Shown: positions 21,772 through 32,270, counted from the first letter of the stretch. The stretch is 64,000 nucleotides of DNA from Corbicula japonica (GCA_038501625.1 JAZAYU010000001.1:3658001-3722000); one strand, 5' to 3'. The notes: a model not told the origin generated them from the sequence alone. Made by a program: numbers and translations.

Positions 21772-22824
21772 GTACTGTATATGCAATTTTTTATTCAGAA
21801 TAGCGTTTGTGATTATGTACTCATTTTATTTTGAAAACAACCCAGCCTTCTAAGTAATACTCCTTCGAGGATTGTGCATTGTCGCACCCAAGGAAAATGT
21901 TTGTAATCCTAAGCTCTGTTCTCTGTGAAGTTCCACAAAACTGTCAGTTCCGACAGAGAAAGAAACCCCTGAACGCAAGTTGCGCTGCTATATAAATTAC
22001 TGTTGTTTTTACGCTTGCTCGCTTTAAAACAATGAAATGTTTCTAGACGTGTGTATTATAATTCTATACCTTTATGTGTACGGAGTGACCTTCATTATGT
22101 ACACTTGAAAGAATGGTTCTCACGTTTAGTTTATTGCTTTCAAAATATCACTTAATTCTTTGGCTTTTAGACTAGCATTTCCACAGCCATTGGCTAGGCG
22201 TTTATCTTGTTAGATTGAGTATAATCACCTAAACATGTACTTAAAAATCACACATGTATAATTGTGGATGACTTATATAGCAACCTTGCAATTTAATATT
22301 ACACAATAAGGTTTTTCAAATACATGTTGGAGTTAGAGACAGTATAAAGTGTGTTTGACGTATCCGCTAAAATTTGTTAAATCATTAAAACTTACATATC
22401 AAAATGAATTGTTCATTTTATCATATTTTCTTTTTTCGGATTTTGTATCACTAAGTTTCACGGTTACTGTGACTGGTTTAAAGGTAAGCTTTTGCTTTAG
22501 AAAGTTTTAAGTCAAGTATTCATGTTTTCGGAAATATCTATGCCGGATATAAGAGATGAAATCGATTTATAATGATCTGGTGTTTCCAACTTTGTTTTAA
22601 AAAGTATGTTTACACTATTGTTACATAAAATACATCAAAACTTTTCTGATGCAGTTTTGCCGACCCCTTTATATTGGCCTACCGTACTGTAATATTATTT
22701 ACAATCAGTGACACATCAATATCGCACTAAGCAGACTGTCACGGTATAAGCTTAAACTCATTAGCCAACAATTTAACTTTATGTCTCTTTGTATGTGGTG
22801 AGAAATGTAGTGCTCTTCTCATCA
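21772..22824. other. Noncoding stretch
   Basis: No gene is supported. A donor-like TTTAAAG/GTAAGC occurs near 22485 after a pyrimidine-rich tract, but the implied 28 nt exon is too short to claim. Confidence 0.35.
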
Positions 22825-23085
22825 GGTGGCCTTGCTAGCTCCATTTGTCAAGCGCCGACAAGGAAAGATGAAGATCCGAGGTTTGAGTCCTAGAAGAGGC
22901 TACATGTGAAAATGTATATAATGACTTCAGAAAAAAACTAACGTCGTCATATTAAGTGTCCAGTGGAACCAATCGAGTCATTTTACTTCAAAATACAATT
23001 AATACTCATATATTCCTGCTACCTTGTTCTAGCTGGCTAGACACAAGATGTTCTGGTCTAGGTAAGGTCACTGAGGTCCAATCCC
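22825..23085 (+). mobile_element. tRNA-derived SINE
   Basis: The head (22825-22900) resembles a tRNA gene of the Thr type. It has GGTGGCCTTGCTAGCTC with A-box character, AGCGCCG at the anticodon arm, and GGTTTGAGTCC, one base from the B-box consensus GGTTCGANTCC. It closes with AGAGGC. The body (22901-23085) starts ACATGTGAAAATGTATATAA and recurs without the head at 24605-24795, which is the pattern expected for a SINE and a 5'-truncated sibling. The end of the body (GTTCTAGCTGG...GTTCTGGTCTAGGTAAGGTC) resembles a PLE-1 tail block (CAGGAGCTCTGGTCTCGGTAAGATC). It may therefore borrow a partner retroelement's 3' sequence. Confidence 0.6.
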
Positions 23086-24071
23086 AAACTGTCACAATTG
23101 TTTGAAAATTCAATAATTTTTATTGGTTATGCTCGATGGCTTTCTATCCATGTAATTTTGGCATGGTGGCAGCGTGTTAATCTTAACCTTAACTTAAATG
23201 TTAATATTATACCATAAGAACGTAAGTATTAGTTAAAAGAAACGACTTTTCAGCTTCGTAAAATAATAGGTACAACTCTTATATGAACAATTGCGATATT
23301 ATCACAAAGATTTGTAATAATATGTCAAAGTACCCATATTATTCCTTACAACATAATATACCAAAAAACGCTTAATATGAAACATTTGGTGCTTAAGTCA
23401 CAACATACATTTTCCCAATGATTTAATAAAATGTGTGACTTTTAACAAAACAAAACTTGGAAACAGTTATAATACTCTGGGGAAATGAAGATTCATACAG
23501 GAGCAGCTTAATTGGTTCTTCTCTGAATTGTTTAAGACCTTCACTCACAACAAGATACATGTATTTTCTTTATTTCGATCAAAGCCGCTTTAAAACGGTA
23601 ATTGTTTAATACAAACAGTTTAATAATTTAAATTGTAATTTGAAGTTTATTTCAAATTCTAGGATATTCGAAATAATGATGTTCTGGAAAATATTTTAAA
23701 AAAGTATTAAAATGTCAATGTAAATAAATAATTTGTTAAATTTAATGCTGCTAATTTTTATGAGAGGTCATTTGTCCTGTACGCGAAACCCAGATTACAT
23801 AACTCCAGGGTAACAACCACTTATACAAGGAACATGACTCTGAAAAAAAGCCCTGTGTGCCATTAGGGGAACTACTAAAAATGACGTTGATGCAAATTTG
23901 CAAACAAGCAAGCATCCAAACAACAGTCGTACTGAAATGATCTTTAGAGCAATACTACTTTTTGTGTTTACGACTTGACAAATTTGCAAAATATCGATTG
24001 ACTGTACTCGTATTATTTTATTTCTTGCTATATTAGTACAATATGCATAGCTTAAATAGTCAATTTAAGTA
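23086..24071. other. AT-rich stretch, no gene seen
   Basis: It includes a 64-codon open frame at 23795-23989 (minus) with scattered Cys and no recognisable domain. I do not call it a gene. Confidence 0.4.
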
Positions 24072-24604
24072 AACTTTGCAGCGTAGCTCAAAGGAAGAAG
24101 GAAAGGAGAGAACAGTTTTAAAGTTTAATAATTTCAAAACAGAAAGCAAAACAATTTACGACGAAAATGAGCGACCAGTGGCAAAACCCTTGTAGGGTTT
24201 AAACCAGGTTATAGGGTGCACAGACCTCAAACTATTGATTCTAAAATGAACAAACAAGTGCAAATGTTCGTGAGGAGAAAAATAACCCCAGCCCACCCAT
24301 TAACTCGACAATGTTCCATGCACACAAATCATAAAATACTTGATTGTTGGAAGAACTGAGTAGTTATTGATTGCTAGACGAACTGAGTGGTTATTGATTG
24401 CTAGACGAACTGAGTAGTTATTGATTGCTAGACGAACTTAGTAGTTATTCATTGACCTTACCGAGAAAAAAAGCACCAGGAATTAAATCAACACGAACAC
24501 AATGATCACATTAAAAGAAACTGTCAGAGCTTTTGCGTTCTTTCTTTCAAGGTTTCCACAGAATCCTTCATAAACGTTTTAATCCCTGCCACCGTCGTGC
24601 AAAC
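24072..24604 (-). mobile_element. PLE-1 tail lacking its terminus, interrupted by a minisatellite
   Basis: The minus copy contains CCAGTGGCAAAACCC, GTTTAAACCAGGTTATAGG, CAGCCCACCCATTAACTCG, ACAATGTTCCATGCA, GACCTTACCGAG and AATCCCTGCCACCGTCGTGC. The terminal TATGCATATCAGG block has decayed. A 27 bp minisatellite has expanded inside it at 24342-24450. Confidence 0.75.
24342..24450. repeat. 27 bp minisatellite, about four units
   Basis: Units of GAACTGAGTAGTTATTGATT plus GCTAGAC repeat head to tail with few differences (one TGG for TAG, one CTTAG for CTGAG, a variant first unit). There are no unique spacers, so it is not a CRISPR-like array. It sits inside a PLE-1 tail and is absent from other tails. 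Confidence 0.85.
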
Positions 24605-24795
24605 ACACATGTGAAAATGTATATAATGCCTTCAGAAAAAAAAACTAACTTCGTCATATTAAGTGTCCGTTGAAACAATCGAGTCATTTTACTACAAAAT
24701 CCAATTATTAAAATTCATTTATTTCTGCCACCTTGTTCTAGCTGATTAGACTCAAGATGCTCTGGTCAATGTAATGTCATTGAGTAACTGTCTGT
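24605..24795 (+). mobile_element. SINE body, headless copy
   Basis: It matches 22903-23085 through ACATGTGAAAATGTATATAA, TCGTCATATTAAGTGTCC, CAATCGAGTCATTTTAC, ACCTTGTTCTAGCTG and GATG-TCTGGTC-A-GTAA. It has no tRNA-like head, so it is 5'-truncated. It is inserted between a minus and a plus PLE-1 tail. Confidence 0.7.
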
Positions 24796-24863
24796 TTACA
24801 TGTATGCTTGACAATGTCATTAACTTTTTCACGCATCACAGTCGAATTGATTGAAAAAACAAC

Positions 24864-25492
24864 AACATCTGTAATTTCAATCAGAAAGGTTACCAACATG
24901 ATATTTTACAGGCCTGGTGATTAACCCATCTACAGTTGATGACAATGCTTACCTCTTCGGTTGCACGACGGTAGCAGGAATTTGAGAGTTTATGAAGGTT
25001 TATGGGGAAATCTTTTCTTTAAAAAACATAGAAGCTCGATTTGTTTCTTTTATCCCTCTCATTCTTGCTAATTTGACGCCAGAGGCTCTGGTCTCATGAA
25101 GATCATTGAGTACTCGCCCCTTTGGCTTTGCAATGTTATTATCTTCTTATGTTTTATATGTTTGTGTGCTTTTGCATGCAACATTGTTAAGCTGATGGGA
25201 GAGTTTGAGTTATTTCACCAAGACTACTTGTGCTTGTTTTTTGATATGAGAACCTGATGGGCCGAGTGTGAGGTTGGTGCATCATAGAATCTGGTTTAAA
25301 CCCACAGTGGCAATTTGTTTTTCCGCTGACCGTTCCAAGGCGGTAACCATAATGGTTCTCTTTTTCGTTAATTGTTTGTGGCGTCTTTTTGCATTGACAT
25401 AATTATTAACAATCATGCTCTCTCTTCCTCTCTTCCTTTTTTCTGCGTGGGAAGGCTGTGTTTTGTAATTGTGCCGATATGGATATTTCACT
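24864..25492 (+). mobile_element. PLE-1 RT end plus complete 3' tail
   Basis: It opens within the RT C-terminus (GAAAGGTTACCAACATGATA; then CTACAGTTGATGACAATGCT and TTGCACGACGGTAGCAGG), with a small deletion removing the CGCTCTGC block. It runs through the whole tail to CGATATGGATATTTCAC. It is older than the 19625 copy by eye. The opposite-strand open frame at 25282-25491 is tail sequence. Confidence 0.8.
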
Positions 25493-25518
25493 TTTTTATT
25501 TGTTCATATGCTGGATCA

Positions 25519-25785
25519 ATTGTTAGGTTGGTACACCCTAGAACATAGTTTAAAACCTGAGTGAAAAAGTACTTTGCCACTGACCGTTCTAAAAAATGAA
25601 ATATTTATATACATATATCAAGAATTACCACACCCAGAAACACAGCCTCACTACGCAGCCAGGAAGTAGAAAAGAAAAGAGAGCAGGAGTTTACAAGAAG
25701 ATCAATAAAAATATCACATTCACACAATTAACAATAAAGAGAACCTTTGGGGTTACCGCCTTGGAACGGTCACTGGCACAAAAAA
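25519..25785. mobile_element. Two back-to-back PLE-1 tail scraps
   Basis: 25519-25593 is plus-strand core (GTTAGGTTGGTACACCCTAG, TTTGCCACTGACCGTTCT). 25594-25785 is a minus-strand terminal piece (ATGAAATATTTATATAC to CCTTGGAACGGTCACTGGCA). The junction lies at the AAAAAATGAAATA boundary, as if one terminus inserted next to another element's core. The open frame at 25596-25814 is this scrap. Confidence 0.7.
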
Positions 25786-26868
25786 GTTATCAAAAAAGAG
25801 ATTATATAGACTAGCATTTATTGCCAACATTATTTAGTCAAAATAACTAAAATAGCATCACTACTTATCAGCAAACGAAGACATATTAAGATATTATTCC
25901 CAGTTAAAACATTGGTTAACACCGGGGAAGTGTTAGACATTTGGATAGTAATCTGATGTTATCTTCCCCGAACGTTTGAAATGGTTACAGGTCATTCAAC
26001 TGTTCTCTGTCGACTGTTTCCGAAAATACATTTACAGTGTATGGTTTATTAGAGGAAACAAAAAGCTTGTTTTCAACAAGAGCAAGTATTTTGGTTAGAA
26101 AACTATTTAACTTTTGTTTAAGATACTTTGAAAATATTTCCAAAATAGTTAATTTACAAAGGAATATAATTTCCTTTTTGGAATATTCTCACCTTGAAAC
26201 ATCTGTTGAGTTGTTCTTCTCTTAATTCATTTTATAATATTTACACCTTTATTTCCACTGCTTCAATATCCTTTACCGGACGAGTGAAGGTCAATCTTCA
26301 ATGAACACCGTTAGCCTTATCACCGCGCCCTGGTGACGTCATGAAATCCCCGCTATTTTAATAATTGTTGCTAATTTTAGATAGCTCTTCCTAGAATGTT
26401 GCTATTTTTAGATTACTTTTATTTTTAGTTGTTTTTATACGCCTCAAACCGGAAGTAAACAAGTTTACTTATATGACATCATCAATAAGCACGTTCCATT
26501 TTCTAGAATCATCATTGGTTGAAAATAACGCATTAGCCTTTTCTAACTTCCCGCCAAAATAACGGTTTTTACTTAGACTATCATTTACTCGCAAAGATAG
26601 TACTTGCTGTGATACAAATTTGATGTTTGTTGTGAAATATTAGGTTTTTCTGTATATAAATGTTTGAAAAAACGGATGAATGTGTTCAATAAACATGGAA
26701 GTATTTTTGGTCGTAGTATGATTTTTTTGATTTGAGTAAATAGGCGGACCAGTCCAAATGCCAAACCCGGGGTAAGAAATGTTTTAAACAACATTTCAAA
26801 ATTAGTAAAAGTATATATTTTATATTAAATTTAGAAACAAAATGATAAAATGAGGTGTAAATATAAGT
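25786..26868. other. AT-rich stretch with a diverged repeat trace
   Basis: No gene recognised. About 25970-26045 (AACGTTTGAAATGG, TCAACTGTTCTCTGTC, AAAATACATTTACAGTGT) resembles 35615-35690 (AACGTTTGACATGG, TCAACTGTTCTTTGTC, AAAATACATTAAGAGTCT), so an old dispersed repeat may be present. GTGACGTCATG at 26332 is a CRE-like palindrome. Confidence 0.35.
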
Positions 26869-27014
26869 AATAAATTCCGTGTTTGATAAGTTCACCGAGT
26901 CTTGAACGTCATTAGGGCTGGTTAAAGCACGCGTGGAGTCCTTTGGACTCCACACACTTTAACCAGCCCTAATGACGTTCAAGACTCGGTGAACTTATCA
27001 AACACGAAATTTAT
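26869..27014. repeat. Large near-perfect hairpin
   Basis: The left arm (26869-26941) and right arm (26945-27014) pair over ~70 bp. TGTTTGATAAGTTCACCGAG, TCTTGAACGTCATTAGGGCT and GGTTAAAG are mirrored, with a TTT-type loop at GTCCTTTGGAC. Only one substitution (CCG versus TCG) and a small CACGCG/TGTG bulge separate the arms. The arms continue more weakly outward. The open frames at 26585-26955 (minus) cross it and are not trusted. Confidence 0.9.
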
Positions 27015-28470
27015 TCCTTAAATGAGCACGTCATTTTAAATGCTTCTTTTGAACAGCTGACGAAATGACGTCATAGTGTTAAAATTCGCGGTAAAACTAA
27101 TACAAATTTGTCAAACTGTGTTATCTATTAAGTATCAGAAATTGTAAAATAATTTTGAGTACTTTTTTCTAAAAACAAAATGTAGAAATAAAAGAAAGTC
27201 ATCAATTCCCGTGAGGATGCCTCATATTATCCTTTAGGTCAAATCTTGAGTTTAAGTTCCCCATTGCCTAAAATATCTATATTCGTTCGTCAAACGATAA
27301 CAATTTGCAGCATAAACCATTCCGTTTCTAAATTTCAACATTAAGACCACTTTGTAACGTTTAAGTCACTAAAAGTTCTTATCGGTCATCTCTTCCATTG
27401 TATGCGTTTAAAATATATGCTGGTTTTTGTTTCTTACCTCTGTAATAAAAAGGGTATTAAAAATTGTGCTGCATTGAAGCAAAGTATTCTATATCTGTTT
27501 CATGTTTATTGATTGTTTACTTCAATCAGTTCAATATCATTTACTTTGACCACAGGCTAGGAATTATAGCAGTCTTTAATTGAAAGGGTTTTATGCACAA
27601 TCTGATACTTAGAAACAGATTTAGAAAAAGGATGTTTACTGTTAAGATTTTATTTCTTTCCTCCTAAAACAGAATCCCTTGGTGAAACAATACAAGTAAT
27701 TCCGGCTTGTCGAAGCCAATATTTAAAAAAGTTTATATCGCAAATCAACGACTGATTATGACAATTGTTGAGTGTACGTTTATGCATCTACTCTGCTATA
27801 ATTTAAGAAATTGCTTGTAGTAATTGTTGACATTAATATTACATAAATGTTGATGTTCAATGTAAAGTCCATTACTTGTACGTTTCAATTACATGATTTT
27901 ATACTATACTGTTGCTTTACTACACCGTCAATTTATTGACCCGTACTTGTTGGAAAAATATATAGCGATCAAATGATGACTTGGAATATAGAACATTTGC
28001 AGTATTGCAATTGAAATGCATTTATAAGTTAGTGTCTGAAAGTGTTTAACACATTTAATAACTTTCTAAAAACATTTATTTAAGCTTTAGGTTCCAAATT
28101 ACACATCATAAACACCAAACATGTTTAAATTTGATCTAGTCTCCAAAACGTTCGATCTGAGCTAGAGATTGATGTCTCGTTTCCCCATCTAAAGCCCTAG
28201 TTCTTTTATCTGGTGACAGATGAATTCTGTGCTTCAAAATCTGTATTCTTTCAAGAGATCTACACAACTTACGAATGCAACGTCTAATTGTTCAGCATAT
28301 TAATTTGGTTAGTTTCAATTTCGCGATATTTTTTTGAAAATCACAAAGAATAACTGCCAATCTATCTTCATCAACCTATACATGTACGTATTAAATGTTA
28401 CACTCTTTTTTTCTGCTAAATTCACATTTTTATTTTGATCTTGTTTCAACATTAAGATAGATTGCGTCAG
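27015..28470. other. AT-rich intergenic stretch
   Basis: No gene, RNA or shared repeat was recognised. AATGACGTCATAG near 27066 is a second CRE-like palindrome flanking the hairpin. Confidence 0.45.
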
Positions 28471-28735
28471 TGTAACCGTTGAGAGATTACACTTGTATTT
28501 CAGTGACGTTAATAAAACCTTTATGTTTTGTTTAGAGTGCGGGAAATACGCCCTGTGATGATTTAGAGCAAATAACCCGATTTGCAACTAAGAACATAGC
28601 ATTTTGATTGAATTAGTTAAGTTTATGTTGATTTAAGGGAAGGGCTGCGACAGTTAAATCTAATCAGCAAAACAAAGCGGGAATACGATGCTACGTTATC
28701 CTGCAGATTTTGGAATATTTACACGCAGACACTTT
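28471..28735 (+). repeat. Dispersed repeat F, copy 4
   Basis: It aligns with 3490-3757 over its length (CGTTGAGAGATTACA, AGTGACGTTAATAAA, GTGATGATTTAGAGCA, CAACTAAGAACATAGCATTT, GAATTAGTTAAGTTTATGTT, GATTTAAGGG, TTTTGGAATATTT). The copies are clearly diverged. It lies 185 bp from a PLE-1 terminus. Confidence 0.65.
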
Positions 28736-28919
28736 TTTACAAACAAAATTAAAACCGAGTCGGCGATATTACAAATGTTTCATTTCTGTGCTTTCTAGAC
28801 TAAACCTAGACACGTTTCCTTAGATTAACGAAAGGTCGATTATATTATAAAAAGATATTTTGATTCGCGACAACATTCGTGATGAGAAGTCACTTGATAC
28901 TTTAAATGATTATAAAAAA

Positions 28920-29192
28920 GTGAAATATGCATATCAGGAATCTCCACACCTACAAAACACAGCCTCCCCACGCAGCGAAAAAGAAGTGTGGAAAAGAGAG
29001 CATGTGCTTAAAATATGTCAAATTTTAATTGGACACCACAAACAATTAACGAAAATGAGAACCCTTGGGGTTACCGCCTTTGAACGGTCAGTGGCAAAAT
29101 AATTTGCCACTGGGGGTTTAAACAAGGTTCTAGGGTGCATCAAACTCACACTTGCCCCAACGGGTTCTTTTATCAGCACAAATAAGTCCACA
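28920..29192 (-). mobile_element. PLE-1 3' tail, terminal 270 bp
   Basis: The minus copy is intact from GTGAAATATGCATATCAGGA through the ACAAAACACAGCCTCCCC variant and AACAATTAACGAAAATGAGA. It continues through GGGGTTACCGCC, GTCAGTGGCAAAATAATTTG, CCACTGGGGG, GGTTCTAGGGTGCATC and CTTGCCCCAACGGGTTC. Open frames at 28860-29102 and 29018-29236 are products of this sequence. Confidence 0.85.
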
Positions 29193-29394
29193 CTCAGTCT
29201 GGCAATCATACCCATACGGCGACAACACCAATCCACGTGACGTAATTGAAAACTAATTTGAAATCATGCTAAAGACACAGAAATGTTGATTTAAAAAGTA
29301 ATCCCTTATATTATTTTTCAATTATGAATTATTTGCTTTTTTAGGTTATTGTAAATTGATTATAACATGAGCACAAAATTTCATAGTCGTTTAT

Positions 29395-29645
29395 ATGAAG
29401 GGCGGAATTAGCAGATATTGCTCAGGCCACTGCGTGGTAAGATGTTTGAGTATTCCTTACACTTGTGACAGTAGGATGTAGTATAGGCATCTGAGCTGAC
29501 AAATTAATACTGATAATCCCATCATATCGCTGCCGTGACATTTAGATATTTCTGTGTAATTACTTTATGATCACCATTGGCATAAACTCAATAATTATGC
29601 TGTCAATAATTTGATACCAAAAACTGCTGTTTTGAATAATATAAT
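29395..29645 (+). repeat. Dispersed repeat G, copy 2
   Basis: Matches 14781-15012 (GATGTAGTATAGGCATCTGA, GCTGACAAATTAAT, ATCCCATCATA, ATTGGCATAA, CAATAATTATGCTGTC). It is noncoding, with moderate divergence. Confidence 0.5.
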
Positions 29646-29646
29646 G

Positions 29647-29832
29647 TCATAGTAATACCTTATCAATTTGGATGAGTAAAATCTTCGAGCTTACCCGGTG
29701 TGTCGGCCGTAAAAAGTCTTCACGTGCAAAAAAGTCAGTATCTGTACCAGTATTAATCACGTATTTGTTCACCCACATCCATTTATCTATTAATTGATTG
29801 GCTAAAATTGAGTTATCAAATCGACTTTCCAA
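29647..29832 (-). CDS. Open frame beside repeat G, possible element-derived coding
   Basis: A 61-codon minus frame has balanced composition (ANQLIDKWMWVNKYVINTG, then TDTDFFAREDFLRPTH). The part near 29706-29753 resembles 14110-14155. That suggests a decayed element rather than a host gene. No domain is recognised. Confidence 0.2.
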   Translation of the reverse strand: MESRFDNSILANQLIDKWMWVNKYVINTGTDTDFFAREDFLRPTHRVSSKILLIQIDKVLL

Positions 29833-30298
29833 TAATTCGATGATTTTTTTTCGGTTACCTTCCCTGTTCAGTCACGTTACTCCTATAAGGGAAAATTATC
29901 GCTCGCTGTATTAATGAAAAAGTGAACATGTATATGTGTACCTACAACTTTCGTCTTTTTCACCATAAAACTTTTTTTTTGGAAAATATATTATGTCTTG
30001 TTTATCGTTGAATTGGTAATAACACACCAGCACCAAGATTGTTTTTAATACAAAGAATAATTTAAAAACAATCCAGTCACTTCGACTTAAACTTTCTCGT
30101 AATAATTCCGTAATTCGCGTTGAAATACTCTAATAAACAGTCGTGTTGTTTTTTCTTAATGCTAAAATGATTATCGTTTCCAGTTTCGCTTGTTTTATCA
30201 ACTATCGACATGATGTTGAAGGCGGCATCCCTTAAAAATACAAATTGTCGCGCACAAGGGGCCGCCTGTCAGTTACGTAAAGAGACAAATAGCATTGA

Positions 30299-30420
30299 CC
30301 AATAGAGATCGGTTTAATTAATTTTTGTTAGTTACCTACTCCTCCCATTGTTAATTATGTCGGAGCCCTTTAATTACTGGATGTGTCAGCAAATGTATAA
30401 GATTTAGCGGGTATATAAAA
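30299..30420 (+). promoter_or_regulatory. Possible TATA-type promoter
   Basis: A G+C-richer stretch (30230-30410) ends in the consensus TATA sequence GTATATAAAA (30411-30420). A CCAAT motif (ACCAATAGAG) sits at 30299-30303, about 110 bp upstream, which is normal spacing for an animal promoter. The first ATG downstream is at 30494, with an 88-codon frame of unknown product. The opposite strand is also open there (93 codons), so coding is not established. Confidence 0.25.
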
Positions 30421-31132
30421 TTATTGATCCATATTACAACAATCGAAGTAGAAACAAAAAATATTCATTGAGAAAAAAAATCTTAAAAGAAGAATGTTTC
30501 AAAATTTTCAAAATTTAATACGCTCGTGTAATATTCTCATATTGTTCAAATCAGAAATTGAGCTTTTTCCAAATTGCAAACTTTCAAACCTAAGTAATCT
30601 AAATAAGATATACAACCATATTTTAATAGTCCCATCTTGTTTGGACATGGTATTTGAATCCGTGAATTTTATTCCTTGCCCGATACTCTTATGTAAAAGA
30701 ACATTCAGGATACTGATATTTTTTTCTTTCAAAACGGAATCAGCCGTATTTTTGTTGTGAAGTATATGCGACATTTTCAAAACCTTCAAATTATTAAATC
30801 ATTGGATGTTAGCGGCACAGTAAATGAAAGTTATAAATGAGTACATGACGCTAAACGCCATAAATAATAATGACATTTTTTTCAAATGTCTAAATATCAA
30901 CAAATTTAGATTGTAAATTTATATATCTGCAGATAATGTAGGGTAGACCGGGGCTAGTTCGGCCCTATTTGTTAAAAATATGCAATTTTTTTTAATGAAT
31001 TCAAAATGTAATTCTCTACAAATTTTCATAATTGGTAAAGAAATTATATGGGCTTGATTACCCCTGAACTTTAAATGAAGTTTCTCTTTGAAGGAAATGG
31101 TAATTGGTTTTCGAAGTAATAAGGTCAAAGTG

Positions 31133-31166
31133 GCCAAACTTACCCCGACATTGGGGCAAGTTTGGC
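31133..31166. repeat. Short hairpin in a G+C-rich patch
   Basis: GCCAAACTTACCCC (31133-31146) and GGGGCAAGTTTGGC (31153-31166) pair with one mismatch around a six-base loop. About 190 bp upstream, GTAGACCGGGGCTAGTTCGG (30944 onward) has related wording in the same orientation. This may be the edge of a terminal-repeat element whose other end is not obvious. Confidence 0.55.
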
Positions 31167-31275
31167 TACCCCCTGGGGCATTTTCGGCCTTTGGGCAGAT
31201 TTTTTAAGATTATTTTCTTGTAGACTTAAAAACTATAAGAAGCATAATGTACAAAAATATAGGCTCAGAAATCAC

Positions 31276-31420
31276 GCAGAAAATTTCCATCAGAAAACAA
31301 TCAGACACCACATAAACTACATTTCACCCTATATGCCTATATATTTGTAGGTAGGCATATAGTGTAAAATGTCATATATGTGATGTCTGGATGTTTTCTG
31401 TTGGAAATTAAGGTTTCTGT
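31276..31420. repeat. Foldback hairpin
   Basis: The left arm (31276-31341) and right arm (31350-31420) are inverted copies. GCAGAAAATTTCCATCAGAA, CAGACACCACATAAACTACA and TATATGCCTA are mirrored by TAGGCATATAGTG, GTGATGTCTGGATG and TTCTGTTGGAAATT. The loop is about 9 bp. The arms show roughly one mismatch per seven bases, so it is older than the hairpin at 26.9 kb. Confidence 0.8.
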
Positions 31421-31796
31421 GGTATGAGAACGTATATGTGTTCGTGTTGGTTGTTGTTGTAATGTTCTAACTCCTTTCTATAGACGTCTGGTGTCTTGGA
31501 ATAACTAATATGTTTTCTTTTGTAACCTCGCACTATGGTTAGGTATAATATACAAAACCAATCTAATAATTCTTAAATAATACATTGAATATGTCAGTGT
31601 AGATCTCAGAATGAGAATCCTACCTTCATAATATACCGATCAGCTAAAACATGTAATTTGCTGCATATAATGGTATATCTAAAACAAGAAAGGACGTTTT
31701 TTTCGAACCAAAACGTGTTTTATCTAAGCTGTGATAGTAAATACACTTCATTTTATTAAAAACACGAAGTTTTTATCAAGAAAATAAACTATGCTG

Positions 31797-31934
31797 GAGC
31801 AAAGGGGTTATTCGGAAACTAGTCGCAAATCTCAAGCATCTGATTGGCTGAAATGGCGACTGGTCGCCATTTCAGCCAATCAGATGCTTGAGATTTGGGA
31901 CTGGTTTCCATGCTCAGTTTTATAACCTTGGGCA
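31797..31934. repeat. Palindromic MITE, family C, extended hairpin copy
   Basis: Here the centre is duplicated as an inverted pair. A 39 nt left arm at 31822-31860 (GTCGCAAATCTCAAGCATCT, GATTGGCTGAAATGGCGAC) faces a 39 nt right arm at 31863-31901. The spacer is 2 bp and there is one mismatch. The right terminus is GTTTTATAACCTTGGGCA, and the left terminus is partly decayed. The other copies carry only one central unit, so this copy shows the parental fully palindromic form or a fusion of two elements. Confidence 0.85.
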
Positions 31935-32266
31935 TTTGTTGATGCTTTTTACAGATGTGGTGCATTTAGCAAAGCGTATACCTCGGTACAATTTATGACA
32001 CGTTCGGGAATTCAAGTATCGTGTAAGAACAGCCTTAATGGTTTCTCGCAAAATGTTGCCAAAGCTCACGAACGAGATTGTCTTTACGTCTGCCAAATTC
32101 TGTGTTAAAAGAAAGAAATGTAAAAATGAGCCAATTTGCTAACTGAAAAGGTTTAATGTTTTGCTGGCTTTAAGTAAAGTAATTTACATATAAGAAAGAA
32201 ACAATTAACACAGGCTTTTACAATGGCAAACTAAAATGATTGAAGAAAAGGGAGACAGACAGAGAT

Positions 32267-32270
<4 letters not shown>

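Noticed and set aside
22390..22484. Signal-peptide-like hydrophobic stretch before a GTAAGC donor
   Set aside because: The hydrophobic frame has no ATG in phase (a TGA precedes it), and the implied microexon is only 28 nt.
24342..24450. Regular repeat array that could suggest CRISPR
   Set aside because: Units are contiguous 27-mers with no unique spacers, lie inside a retroelement tail, and the genome is animal.
26585..26955. Overlapping minus frames of 69 and 89 codons
   Set aside because: They run across the left arm of the large hairpin and its AT-rich flank, and there is no domain or splice support.
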